64,000 nt of DNA from contig NZ_ALJF01000003.1 in assembly GCF_000300855.1 (NCBI RefSeq), positions 62,001-126,000 on the forward strand. Reading direction: 5' to 3'. Position numbers and translations under genes: made by a program. Numbering within the stretch: the stretch's first letter is position 1; the number at the start of each line of letters is the position of its first letter. The stretch comes from Agrobacterium albertimagni AOL15. Lineage in GTDB: Bacteria > Pseudomonadota > Alphaproteobacteria > Rhizobiales > Rhizobiaceae. Shown here piece by piece: positions 38,885-48,226 of the stretch. Under the pieces are notes generated by a model, which saw only the letters and a list, made by a program, of their open reading frames with translations, was not told the origin of the DNA and ran no database searches.

Positions 38885-39874
38885 GTGAAGACATCCATCG
38901 CCATCATCGGAGCCGGCATTGCCGGCATCACGCTTGCCCGCAATCTCTCAGCTCACGCCGACGTCACCATCTTTGAAAAGAGCCGGGGTCTCGGCGGCCG
39001 CATGGCAAACCGCCGTCGCGAAGGGTTTTCCTTCGACCATGGCGCCCAGTATTTTACCGCGCGCTCGCCGGCGTTCAAGGCGGCAGCGGAACAGGCCGTA
39101 GCACAGGGCCATGCCAGCATCTGGCCAAAGGCCGTTCATGCGCTGAAGGCAGACGGCCTTGTGACAGACACCCGCCCGACCGAGCCGCGCTATATCGGAC
39201 TCCCCGGCATGAGCGGGTTCGCGAACGGCTTGGCCGAAGGGCTTGATATCCGCAAGGAAGCGACCGTCGCGCGCCTTGCTGCCTCCAGGGATGATTGGGT
39301 CCTGACCGACAACGAGGACAAAGATCTTGGCCGTTTCGATCTTGTCATCTCCACCGCCCCCGCTCCGCAGACCATCCGGCTGATGCCGGAGGCTTTTTCC
39401 GCCCATGCCGCCCTGAAGGCCGTGGAGATGAGTGGCTGCTTCACCCTGATGATCGGCCTCGACGCACCGCTGGCCCCCGGCTTCGAGGCCGCCCGCATCG
39501 AAGATCATGTCCTGAGCTGGATTGCCGTCGAGGCAAGCAAGCCGGGTCGATCCGAAAAGACCGCGCTCACCATCCACAGCCGAAATGATTGGGCCGAGGC
39601 CAACCTGGAGCGCGACCGCGGCGAGGTACAGGCCGAGATGCTCGAGTCTCTAAAGCGACTTCTCGGCAGGGACTTCTCCACGGCCGCCTGGCTCGACCTG
39701 CATCGCTGGCGTTACGCGAATGTCGAAAAGCCGGCTGGCCAGCCTTTTCTCTTTGATCCAGCCCTCGGCCTCGGCGCCTGTGGCGACTGGTGCCTGGGCA
39801 ACCGTGTCGAGGCGGCGGCCGAAAGTGCCACGGCCCTGTCAGAAATGCTGATCGCCCGTCTGCAAGGAGCCTGA
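38885..39874 (+). CDS. FAD-dependent amine oxidase/renalase-like protein
   Basis: A 329-residue flavoprotein. The dinucleotide site is IAIIGAGIAGITLARNLSAH, followed by EKSRGLGGRMANRRREGFSFDHGAQYFTA, the pattern of the renalase-like family. The C-terminal FAD motif is ALGLGACGDWCLGNRVEAAA. Bacterial renalases oxidise misformed dihydro-NAD(P) isomers, but members of this family without experimental work abound, so the substrate is open. The start is GTG with AAGGGGA in front. It precedes a DUF3429 gene by three bases, and the pair lies just ahead of an ECF sigma factor. Confidence 0.82.
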   Translation: MKTSIAIIGAGIAGITLARNLSAHADVTIFEKSRGLGGRMANRRREGFSFDHGAQYFTARSPAFKAAAEQAVAQGHASIWPKAVHALKADGLVTDTRPTEPRYIGLPGMSGFANGLAEGLDIRKEATVARLAASRDDWVLTDNEDKDLGRFDLVISTAPAPQTIRLMPEAFSAHAALKAVEMSGCFTLMIGLDAPLAPGFEAARIEDHVLSWIAVEASKPGRSEKTALTIHSRNDWAEANLERDRGEVQAEMLESLKRLLGRDFSTAAWLDLHRWRYANVEKPAGQPFLFDPALGLGACGDWCLGNRVEAAAESATALSEMLIARLQGA

Positions 39875-39877
39875 CCG

Positions 39878-40309
39878 ATGTATCGCGACCCCGCACTCAC
39901 CAAATTTCTGACTTATGCTGGCGCCCTGCCCTTCTGGGCGCTGGGACTGGCCCAGGTGCTCGGCTTCCAGCCCGCACTCGCCACTCAGGCTTTTGTCGCC
40001 TACGGCACGGGCATCGCCTGCTTCATGGCCGGAACGCTCTGGAGCCAGGCACAGATCAAGGCAGAGAAACCACAGCTGATGCTCGTCGTCAGCAATGTCG
40101 CGGCCCTGGCCGCCATCGGCGCACTGTTGCTCCTTACGTCTCTCCCCACTCTGACGATGGCGCTGCATATGGCCGTGTTTCTCGCGCTCCTTGCCAGCGA
40201 TCTGGCCTTCCATCGGAAGGGCGATCAACCCGATTGGTATCTGGCGCTTCGGCGCAATGTCACGCTGCTCGTGATCGCCGCCTACGCTGTGGTGATGATC
40301 CTGACATGA
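39878..40309 (+). CDS. DUF3429-family membrane protein
   Basis: A 143-residue protein with four or five predicted membrane helices, matching the DUF3429 pattern: LTYAGALPFWALGLAQVLGF, GTGIACFMAGTLWSQ and HMAVFLALLASDLAFHRKG, with a conserved Trp-Tyr (PDWYLALRRNVTLLV). The function is unknown. GGAGCCTGACCG, which includes the stop of the flavoprotein gene, serves as the ribosome site. The tight spacing suggests a functional tie with the flavoprotein, and both may belong to the regulon of the sigma factor downstream. Confidence 0.78.
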   Translation: MYRDPALTKFLTYAGALPFWALGLAQVLGFQPALATQAFVAYGTGIACFMAGTLWSQAQIKAEKPQLMLVVSNVAALAAIGALLLLTSLPTLTMALHMAVFLALLASDLAFHRKGDQPDWYLALRRNVTLLVIAAYAVVMILT

Positions 40310-40417
40310 GATTTTTTTATTCCATGCTGTAAGATCCCCTGGGGAGCCGCGACAAAAGAGGGCGTGCTGTGTGGCACGCGAGATCTTGACAGTGCGGACG
40401 ACGTCCGGGGGATCACC

Positions 40418-41050
40418 ATGGTGAATGCGGGTGAGCAGGAAGCGAATAGTGGAAACGGTGCTGCGGCCCCTTTTCTCGCCGATGCTGTTTACATGGCGGA
40501 ACTGCGCCAGCGCATGCTGAAATTTGCGAGCCTTCAGCTTGCCGATCCCGGCCTTGCCGAAGATGCGGTACAGGAGGCGCTTGCGGGTGCGCTGCGCAAC
40601 GCCAAGGCCTTCGCCGGGCGGTCCGCCTTTCGCACCTGGGTCTTCGCCATCCTGCGCAACAAGATTGCCGACCAGATCCGTTTCAAGCGCCGCCAGTCCC
40701 AGATGATCGCCATGCCGCTTGGTCACTTCCCGGACGAGGATGAGCCGCGCTATTTCGACGCCAAAGGCCACTGGGTGCCGGAAAACAGGCCGAGCGACTG
40801 GGGCAATCCGGAGGTCGAACTCTTGGGCAAGGATTTCTGGCGGGTCTTCGAGGCCTGCCTCGATCATTTGCCCCCCGACCAGGGCCGCGTCTTCATGATG
40901 CGTGAATTCGTCGAGATGGAGACATCGGAGATCTGTGCCGAGATCGGCATCACCACCACCAACATGCATGTCCTGATGCATCGCGCCCGGCTGCGTCTGC
41001 GCAATTGCCTCGAAGGGCACTGGTTTGCACCGGAGGAGAGCCTGTCATGA
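40418..41050 (+). CDS. ECF-type sigma-70 family sigma factor
   Basis: A 210-residue extracytoplasmic-function sigma factor. Region 2 is seen in DPGLAEDAVQEALAGALRNA and GRSAFRTWVFAILRNKIADQ. Region 4 is in LPPDQGRVFMMREFVEMETSEICAEIGITTTNMHVLMHRARLRLRN, where the helix-turn-helix lies. The linker is long (about 60 residues with DEDEPRYFDAKGHWVPENRPSDW), as in the TIGR02943-like group. The ATG at 40418 follows GGGGGA by five bases; earlier in-frame codons are rejected. The stop overlaps a small zinc-finger gene by four bases, the usual sigma/anti-sigma layout. Confidence 0.9.
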   Translation: MVNAGEQEANSGNGAAAPFLADAVYMAELRQRMLKFASLQLADPGLAEDAVQEALAGALRNAKAFAGRSAFRTWVFAILRNKIADQIRFKRRQSQMIAMPLGHFPDEDEPRYFDAKGHWVPENRPSDWGNPEVELLGKDFWRVFEACLDHLPPDQGRVFMMREFVEMETSEICAEIGITTTNMHVLMHRARLRLRNCLEGHWFAPEESLS

Positions 41051-41241
41051 TGTGCGAAAATGCCACGAAACTCGCCTCGGATGAACTCGATCGACGCCTG
41101 TCAATTGGCGAGACCTTGCGGCTGCGGCTGCATCTATTCGGCTGTGACGCCTGTTCGGGCTTTGTCCGGCAGATCGGGATGATACGCAAGGCGACCCGCC
41201 GCTATGTCGCGACCGACGCATCCGACGCGGATGAGCGCTGA
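41047..41241 (+). CDS. Small zinc-finger anti-sigma factor candidate
   Basis: A 64-residue protein with the zf-HC2/ZAS metal motif HxxxCxxC in LRLHLFGCDACSGFVRQI and an upstream Cys near residue 3. Its start overlaps the sigma-factor stop. Such zinc-binding anti-sigma domains hold their sigma until a redox or metal signal arrives. Unlike most, this one has no membrane helix or sensor domain after the finger. It ends back to back with pcaB with no base between the two stop codons. Confidence 0.75.
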   Translation: MMCENATKLASDELDRRLSIGETLRLRLHLFGCDACSGFVRQIGMIRKATRRYVATDASDADER

Positions 41242-41250
41242 TCAGCGCTC
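41233..41250. repeat. 18-base perfect palindrome across facing stop codons
   Basis: GAGCGCTGATCAGCGCTC is identical on both strands. Its centre TGA|TCA is formed by the stop of the zinc-finger gene and the stop of pcaB, which touch. Both proteins therefore end in Glu-Arg-stop with the same codons. Confidence 0.7.
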
Positions 41251-42291
41251 GCCAAGGTCCTCGATCGACAAAAGCAGATCGGTTGCGAGCCTCGTCGCAG
41301 CACCCGTCGCAATCGCCATCTGCGGCAGGATCATCCATTCGAGCGTCCAGGCAGCTCCCGACCGCTCCTGCTCATGGACAAGTGCCTGATGCAGGCCCGA
41401 AATCTGGACGGCATTGAACCGGGCGAGCGTCACAAGCACTTCCGCCTTCACGGGATTGCGCTTGTGCGGCATGGCCGAGGACGCACCGCCGCCGCCGATC
41501 ACCGCGGTGCCATTGTCCGCCATCAGTGCCAGATCCTGACCGATCTTGCCGAGGCTGCCGGTGATTTGAGCCAACAACCCGCCGATGTCCGCGATGACGC
41601 TGCGCTGGCTGTGCCATTGCGGGCGGTCAGCGAGCGAGAGCAGATCGGCAAGCCGGCCGCGCACGGCAAGCGCCTTGTCGCCAAGCTTTTCGAGCGTGCC
41701 GGCAGCCCCGCCGAATTGCAGAGGCAAACCCGATTCCAGCATGCCCTGAACGGCCGCTTTGTGGGCGACCACCGGCGATTTCCAGCTCGTCAGACGATCC
41801 GAAACCGTGATCGGGATCGCCGCCTGCATCCGCGTGCGGCCCATCAACGGCTTGGCACCAAAACGCGTATCCAGACCGTCGAGTGCTGTGGCCACGGCTG
41901 CCAGTCGTTGATCAAGGATCGAAAGCACAGCCGTTAGCCGCAGCATCAGCCCCGTATCGATGGCATCCTGGCTGGTCGCACCGAAATGCAGAAGTTTTCC
42001 ATGTTCACCGAGAGCGGCACGCCATTGACGCACGAGATCGGGAATGACCACGCCATCGCGGCCGATCGACTGTTTCAGGGCATCGAGATCGGCCAGAAAG
42101 ACCTCCGGCAGAGCCGCAATTGCGTGTGCAGCCTCAGCAGGGATCAACCCCTCCGCGGCCTCCGCCTCGGCAAGTGCCACCTCGAAACCGAGCATGGCTG
42201 AAAGCTCGGCTGAGGCCGAGAACTGCGCTCCGATCTCGTCATCGCCCAGAAGGCCTGACACGATCGGATGGTCGAAGGCGGATGCGGTCAT
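41242..42291 (-). CDS. pcaB: 3-carboxy-cis,cis-muconate cycloisomerase
   Basis: A 349-residue enzyme of the fumarase/aspartase superfamily. It closes beta-carboxymuconate to gamma-carboxymuconolactone in the protocatechuate pathway. The superfamily signature SSAMPHKRNPVKAEVL contains the catalytic loop; earlier regions are HFGATSQDAIDTGLMLRL and GRTRMQAAIPITVSDRL. The ATG at 42291 fits family members; the longer frame to 42393 overlaps pcaG in nonsense. It starts 22 bases after pcaG and is last in the pcaDCHGB operon. It is somewhat shorter than the long PcaB of pseudomonads, as in rhizobia. Confidence 0.93.
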   Translation of the reverse strand: MTASAFDHPIVSGLLGDDEIGAQFSASAELSAMLGFEVALAEAEAAEGLIPAEAAHAIAALPEVFLADLDALKQSIGRDGVVIPDLVRQWRAALGEHGKLLHFGATSQDAIDTGLMLRLTAVLSILDQRLAAVATALDGLDTRFGAKPLMGRTRMQAAIPITVSDRLTSWKSPVVAHKAAVQGMLESGLPLQFGGAAGTLEKLGDKALAVRGRLADLLSLADRPQWHSQRSVIADIGGLLAQITGSLGKIGQDLALMADNGTAVIGGGGASSAMPHKRNPVKAEVLVTLARFNAVQISGLHQALVHEQERSGAAWTLEWMILPQMAIATGAATRLATDLLLSIEDLGER

Positions 42292-42313
42292 GCAGATATC
42301 GATGCCCTTCTTC

Positions 42314-42927
42314 TCAGATGTCGAAGAAGACCGTCTCCTTCTCACCCTGCAGGTGGATGTCGAAGTGATAGGTCGAACTATCACGCTGCGCAATCAGCGT
42401 CGGCACGCGCACGCGGTGCTCGATGCGGGCCAGAATCGGATCCTCGGCATTGGCCGTCTCTTCGTCGCCGAAATAGAGGCGCGTGTTGAGGCCGAGATTG
42501 ATGCCGCGCGCGACGATCCAAAACGAGATATGCGGCGCCATCAGGCGACCATCGCGGAACGGCACACGGCCCGGCTTGATCGTCTCGAAACGGTATTCAC
42601 CGGTCGTGAGATCGCAGGGGCAGCGTCCCCAGCCAGTGAAGTTCGGATCCGCACTGCCGCGCGTCTCGGACGGACTGTTATAGAACCCGTCGGCATCCGC
42701 TTGCCAGATCTCAATCAGCGCATCCTTGAGCGGCGTGCCGGAGCCATCGATGACACAACCGGTCACGGTGATACGCTCGCCGCGCGTCTTGTCGTTGACC
42801 ATGGTGGTGCCGAGATCGACGGGATAGACGCCCTTGATGTCGGCGAAGTTCGGCGTAAGGCCGATGTGGACGTAAGGGCCCGCCGTTTGGCTGGCGCTTT
42901 CCTTGAGGTAGCCGAGATCCTGGACCA

Positions 42928-42928
<1 letters not shown>
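42314..42928 (-). CDS. pcaG: Protocatechuate 3,4-dioxygenase alpha subunit
   Basis: A 204-residue alpha chain of the non-haem iron dioxygenase that opens the protocatechuate ring. It has ASQTAGPYVHIGLTPNFADI, the intradiol pattern GCVIDGSGTPLKDALIEIWQADADGFY, and GRLMAPHISFWIVARGINLG. As expected for alpha, the metal ligands lie in the beta chain. GGAGGGGA precedes the ATG, which shares one base with the pcaH stop (TGATG). Confidence 0.96.
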
Positions 42929-44081
<1,153 letters not shown>

Positions 44082-44089
<8 letters not shown>

Positions 44090-44924
44090 GGGCTGCCTCT
44101 CCTGAAATGACGGGCGTGAGAAAGGCCTCGATAATGGTGGTGAGCATTTCCGGCTGCTCGACACAGGGAATGTGTCCAGCGTCCTTGATGACTTCATAGC
44201 GCGCGCCGGGCACGAGCTTGGCAAGCGACAGCATGAGATCGGGTGGCGTTGCCCCATCCTGATCGCCGACGACGCAGAGCGTGGGAACTGCGATCTGGCG
44301 GGCAGCAGCCGTGTAGTCGGCATCGCGGATCGCAGCACATGTGCCGATGTAGCCGTCGACCGGTTGGCGGAGCATCATGTTGCGATAGCCGGGGAAGGCC
44401 GGATCGCTGTTGCGGAAGGCCGGCGTGAACCAGCGCTCCATCACACCATCGACGATGCAATCAAGACCACCATCCTCAATGGCTGCGATGCGGGCAGCCC
44501 ACATCTCCGCCATTCCGATCTTGTGGGCCGTGTCGCAGAGGATGAGCGCCCTCACCAGATCAGGTCGACGCGCATAGAGCCCTTGCGCAATGAGACCGCC
44601 CACGGAAAGCCCGCAGATGACGGCATTGCTGACCTTCAGATGCTCCAGCAACCCGATGAGATCGTCGACATGGTCATCGATCGTATAGGGCGCCTGCCCG
44701 ACATCAGAGAGACCATGGCCGCGCTTGTCATAGGTCAGCAGCGGATAGCTGCCGGCGAGCCGGACGATCACGTCGCGCCAGATGCGAAAATCGGTGCCCA
44801 GCGAATTGATGAAGACGATGACCGGCTTGTTTCCTGGCCCACCGATGATCTGGTGATGCAGGCTGACGCCGTTGACCTGAACGAACTGCACGGGTTCCTC
44901 CTCCGTTATCTGCATATTGCTCAT
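44082..44924 (-). CDS. pcaD: 3-oxoadipate enol-lactonase
   Basis: A 280-residue alpha/beta hydrolase that opens the enol-lactone to beta-ketoadipate. The nucleophile Ser is in VICGLSVGGLIAQGLYARR, the oxyanion region in VFINSLGTDFRIWRDV, the acid in VVGDQDGATPP and the His in IKDAGHIPCVEQPEML. It is first in pcaDCHGB. The ATG at 44924 lacks a good ribosome site, and an internal ATG three codons later is possible. The promoter region is shared with the divergent pcaQ and holds a PcaQ box. Confidence 0.94.
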
Positions 44925-44963
44925 GCGGTTTGGTTAGGTAAAATGATGTTTTTCATCTTATTC

Positions 44964-44979
44964 CTAACCGCAGGGTTAT
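44964..44979. promoter_or_regulatory. PcaQ box in the pcaD-pcaQ gap
   Basis: Read toward pcaD, ATAACC-CTGC-GGTTAG agrees in 11 of 12 defined positions with the PcaQ site ATAACC-N4-GGTTAA known from Sinorhizobium. It lies 40-55 bases ahead of the pcaD start and eight bases before the pcaQ start, so it should serve activation of pcaD and control of pcaQ itself. Confidence 0.85.
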
Positions 44980-44987
44980 GTTTCCCG

Positions 44988-45911
44988 ATGATCGACAACC
45001 GCGTGAAGTTTCGGCACTTGCAAACCTTCGTCGAGGTGGCACGTCAAAAGAGCGTCATGAAGGCGGCGGAACTCCTGCATGTCAGCCAGCCGGCCGTGAC
45101 CAAGACCATCCGGGAACTCGAGGAGGTGCTGGGTGTCGCGGTGTTCGAAAAGGATGGTCGCGGCATCCGCATCACCCGCTATGGCGAGGCCTTCCTCAAA
45201 CATGCAGGTGCTGCACTGACGGCGCTACGCCAGGGTTTCGATTCCGTCTCCCACGCCCTGCATGCCGATGCTCCGCCGATCCGGATCGGGGCGCTTCCGA
45301 CGGTCTCGACCCGCATCATGCCGCAGGCGATGACGCTGTTCCTGCAGGAAGACATTCCCGCCCGCATCAAGATCGTCACCGGCGAAAATGCAGTTCTGCT
45401 CGAACAACTGCGGGTCGGCGATCTCGACCTCGTCGTCGGTCGTCTCGCCGCGCCTGAGCAGATGACCGGCTTTTCCTTCGAGCATCTCTATTCCGAGCAG
45501 GTGATCTTTTGCGTCCGCGCCGGTCACCCGCTCCTGTCGGCGGGTTCGGACCTTTTCGGCGAGTTGGAGCACTATCCGGTGCTGATGCCGACCCGCGCCT
45601 CGATCATCCGCCCCTTTGTCGAGCGCTTCCTGATCGCCAATGGCATTTCCGGCCTGCCCACCCAGATCGAAACCGTCTCGGACAGCTTCGGCCGCGCCTT
45701 CGTCCGCCAGACGGATGCCGTCTGGATCATTTCGGCCGGCGTTGTGGCGACGGACCTTGCCGATGGCACGCTGGCAGCCTTGCCGATCGACACCAGCGAG
45801 ACCAAGGGACCGGTTGGTCTGACCGTGCGCGCCGATGCCGTCCCCTCAATGCCGCTGGCGCTTCTGATGCGCACGATCCGCGAGGCCGCTACCGAGGTGG
45901 CGAAGACCTGA
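44988..45911 (+). CDS. pcaQ: PcaQ, LysR-type activator of pcaDCHGB
   Basis: A 307-residue LysR-type regulator with the N-terminal domain VKFRHLQTFVEVARQKSVMK then AAELLHVSQPAVTKTIRELEEVLG. The effector part starts near residue 95 (IRIGALPTVSTRIMPQAM). The ATG at 44988 gives the family's start; a very long frame open from 44172 is antisense to pcaD and rejected. It is divergent from pcaD, which is the standard place for PcaQ in rhizobia. The pathway intermediate beta-carboxymuconate is the known co-inducer. Its stop lies three bases from that of the convergent pcaR. Confidence 0.94.
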   Translation: MIDNRVKFRHLQTFVEVARQKSVMKAAELLHVSQPAVTKTIRELEEVLGVAVFEKDGRGIRITRYGEAFLKHAGAALTALRQGFDSVSHALHADAPPIRIGALPTVSTRIMPQAMTLFLQEDIPARIKIVTGENAVLLEQLRVGDLDLVVGRLAAPEQMTGFSFEHLYSEQVIFCVRAGHPLLSAGSDLFGELEHYPVLMPTRASIIRPFVERFLIANGISGLPTQIETVSDSFGRAFVRQTDAVWIISAGVVATDLADGTLAALPIDTSETKGPVGLTVRADAVPSMPLALLMRTIREAATEVAKT

Positions 45912-45914
45912 AAC

Positions 45915-46676
45915 TCAGGGCAAGAGCGGCTTCAGCCGAGCCTGCATCTCGCGCAGGGCCGGCAGGCAATGTGCCGGCAGCTCCGCAGCCGGCAGGATCG
46001 CGGCCGGCGCGCCGACATTGATGGCTGCCACCACGCGACCACGGTCGTTGCGGATGGGAACCGCGATCGAACAGAGGCCGATTTCCAGCTCCTGATCGAT
46101 GACGGCGTAACCCTGCTCGCGGACCCGGGCGATTTCCGCCTTGAGTTCTGACGGATCCGTTAGGGTGCGCGGCGTATGCGCCTTGAGCTGCGAGGCAGCC
46201 AGAATGGCATCGACCTCCGCATCCGAAAGCGCAGCCAGCAGCACCCGCCCCATCGAGGCGCTGTAGGCTGAAAGCCGCGATCCCGGCATCAGGTTGATCG
46301 ACATGACCCGCTTCTGTGCAGCGCGGGCGATATAGACGATCTCGGTATTGTCGAGGATCGAGGCCGAGGCGCTGTGCCCCAGACGCTCGGAGAGCTCATC
46401 CAGATGCGGCTGTAGAAGCACCGGCAGAGGCGTGGCGGACAGCCAGGCGTGGCCGATCCGCAGGATCTTCGACGTCAGCGAGAAGAACTTGCCGTCATAA
46501 TCCGCATAGCCAAGCTCGGCGAGCGTCAAGAGACAGCGCCGTGTGGTCGCCCTGTCGAGGCCGCTCAGATCCGCTGCCTCGCTGATACTCAGGCGCTGGC
46601 GGTCGACGCCGAAGGCTTCCAGCACCTTCAGCCCCTTGGCAAAACCGCCCATGAGATCCCGCTCTCCGATCCCCAT
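45915..46676 (-). CDS. pcaR: PcaR, IclR-type regulator of pcaIJF
   Basis: A 253-residue IclR-family regulator. The N-terminal winged helix has FAKGLKVLEAFGVDRQRLSISEAADLSGLDRATTRRCLLTL, and the C-terminal effector domain ends with VAVPIRNDRGRVVAAINVG-like IAVPIRNDRGRVVAAINVG. The ATG at 46676 follows GGAGGTGCAT; a TTG four codons before it overlaps the ribosome site. It is divergent from pcaI, and boxes matching the PcaR site lie between. PcaR binds beta-ketoadipate in known systems. Confidence 0.93.
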   Translation of the reverse strand: MGIGERDLMGGFAKGLKVLEAFGVDRQRLSISEAADLSGLDRATTRRCLLTLAELGYADYDGKFFSLTSKILRIGHAWLSATPLPVLLQPHLDELSERLGHSASASILDNTEIVYIARAAQKRVMSINLMPGSRLSAYSASMGRVLLAALSDAEVDAILAASQLKAHTPRTLTDPSELKAEIARVREQGYAVIDQELEIGLCSIAVPIRNDRGRVVAAINVGAPAAILPAAELPAHCLPALREMQARLKPLLP

Positions 46677-46690
46677 ATGCACCTCCAAAA

Positions 46691-46726
46691 TGTGCGATTA
46701 TCGAACAAATATCAAATATCGCACAA
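46691..46726. promoter_or_regulatory. PcaR boxes in the pcaR-pcaI gap
   Basis: The minus strand of 46691-46706 reads GTTCGATAATCGCACA, identical in its first 15 bases to the PcaR site I recall from Pseudomonas putida pcaIJ. A second, inverted copy at 46711-46726 matches in about 12 of 16 positions. Together they give TGTGCGAT...ATCGCACA as outer arms. They begin 14 bases before the pcaR start and lie about 80-115 bases ahead of pcaI. Confidence 0.82.
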
Positions 46727-46808
46727 ATTGCTTGCTGTCGACGGATGGAGGGACCTATTTGTTAAGGCGAGGAGCCGGGTGACCGCGCTCTAGGAAACGG
46801 GAGTTCCC

Positions 46809-47512
<704 letters not shown>

Positions 47513-47516
<4 letters not shown>

Positions 47517-48214
47517 CCGAGACACCTGCAATCGACACCCGCGAAGACATCAAGCTCTCGAACGCCCAGATCGCCTGGCGCGCCGCTCAGGACATCGAGG
47601 ACGGCGCCTATGTGAACCTCGGCATCGGCTTCCCGGAAATGGTGGCCAAATTCCAGCCCGAGGGACGCGAAGCGATCTTCCACACCGAAAACGGCGTGCT
47701 GAACTTCGGTGAGGCGCCGGCTGCCGGCGAGGAAGACTGGGACCTGATCAATGCCGGCAAAAAGGCGATCACGCTGAAGCCAGGGGCGGCCTTCTTCCAC
47801 CACGCCGACAGCTTCGCCATGGTCCGTGGCGGCCATCTCGATGTGGCGATCCTCGGTGCCTATCAGGTCGCCGAAAACGGTGACCTCGCCAACTGGCGCG
47901 TCGGCTCCAAGGGCGTTCCCGCCGTCGGCGGTGCCATGGATCTCGTGCATGGCGCAAAGCAGGTCGTCGTCATCACCGAACACGTCACCAAGGACGGAAA
48001 GCCGAAGCTCGTCGAGCGCTGCACCTTCCCGCTGACCGGTGTCGGCTGCATCACCCGCGTCTATACGAGCCATGCCGTGATCGACATCGTCGACGGCAAG
48101 TTCGTCGTGCGCGAAAAGCTTGGCCCCATGACCATGGACGAACTGCAGGCCATGACCGGCGCCAAGCTCCACACCGACGGTCCGGTCGCCGACCTCGTCG
48201 TGCCTGCGCTGTAA
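47513..48214 (+). CDS. pcaJ: 3-oxoadipate CoA-transferase subunit B
   Basis: A 233-residue beta subunit. The catalytic Glu is in IFHTENGVLNFGEAPA, with the earlier YVNLGIGFPEMVAKFQPEG and the late CTFPLTGVGCITRVYTSHAV. Overlap with pcaI by ATGA and the next gene, pcaF, twelve bases on make a tight pcaIJF operon that finishes the pathway. Confidence 0.97.
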
Positions 48215-48226
48215 GGAGTGAAAGAC

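Noticed and set aside
40335..40345. TCCCCTGGGGA palindrome before the ECF sigma gene as an operator or terminator
   Set aside because: Only five-base arms, no T-run and no second copy; chance is a fair explanation in GC-rich DNA.
44172..44987. Long upstream extension of pcaQ through pcaD
   Set aside because: The LysR domain begins at 44988; the extension is antisense to pcaD and would cover the PcaQ box.
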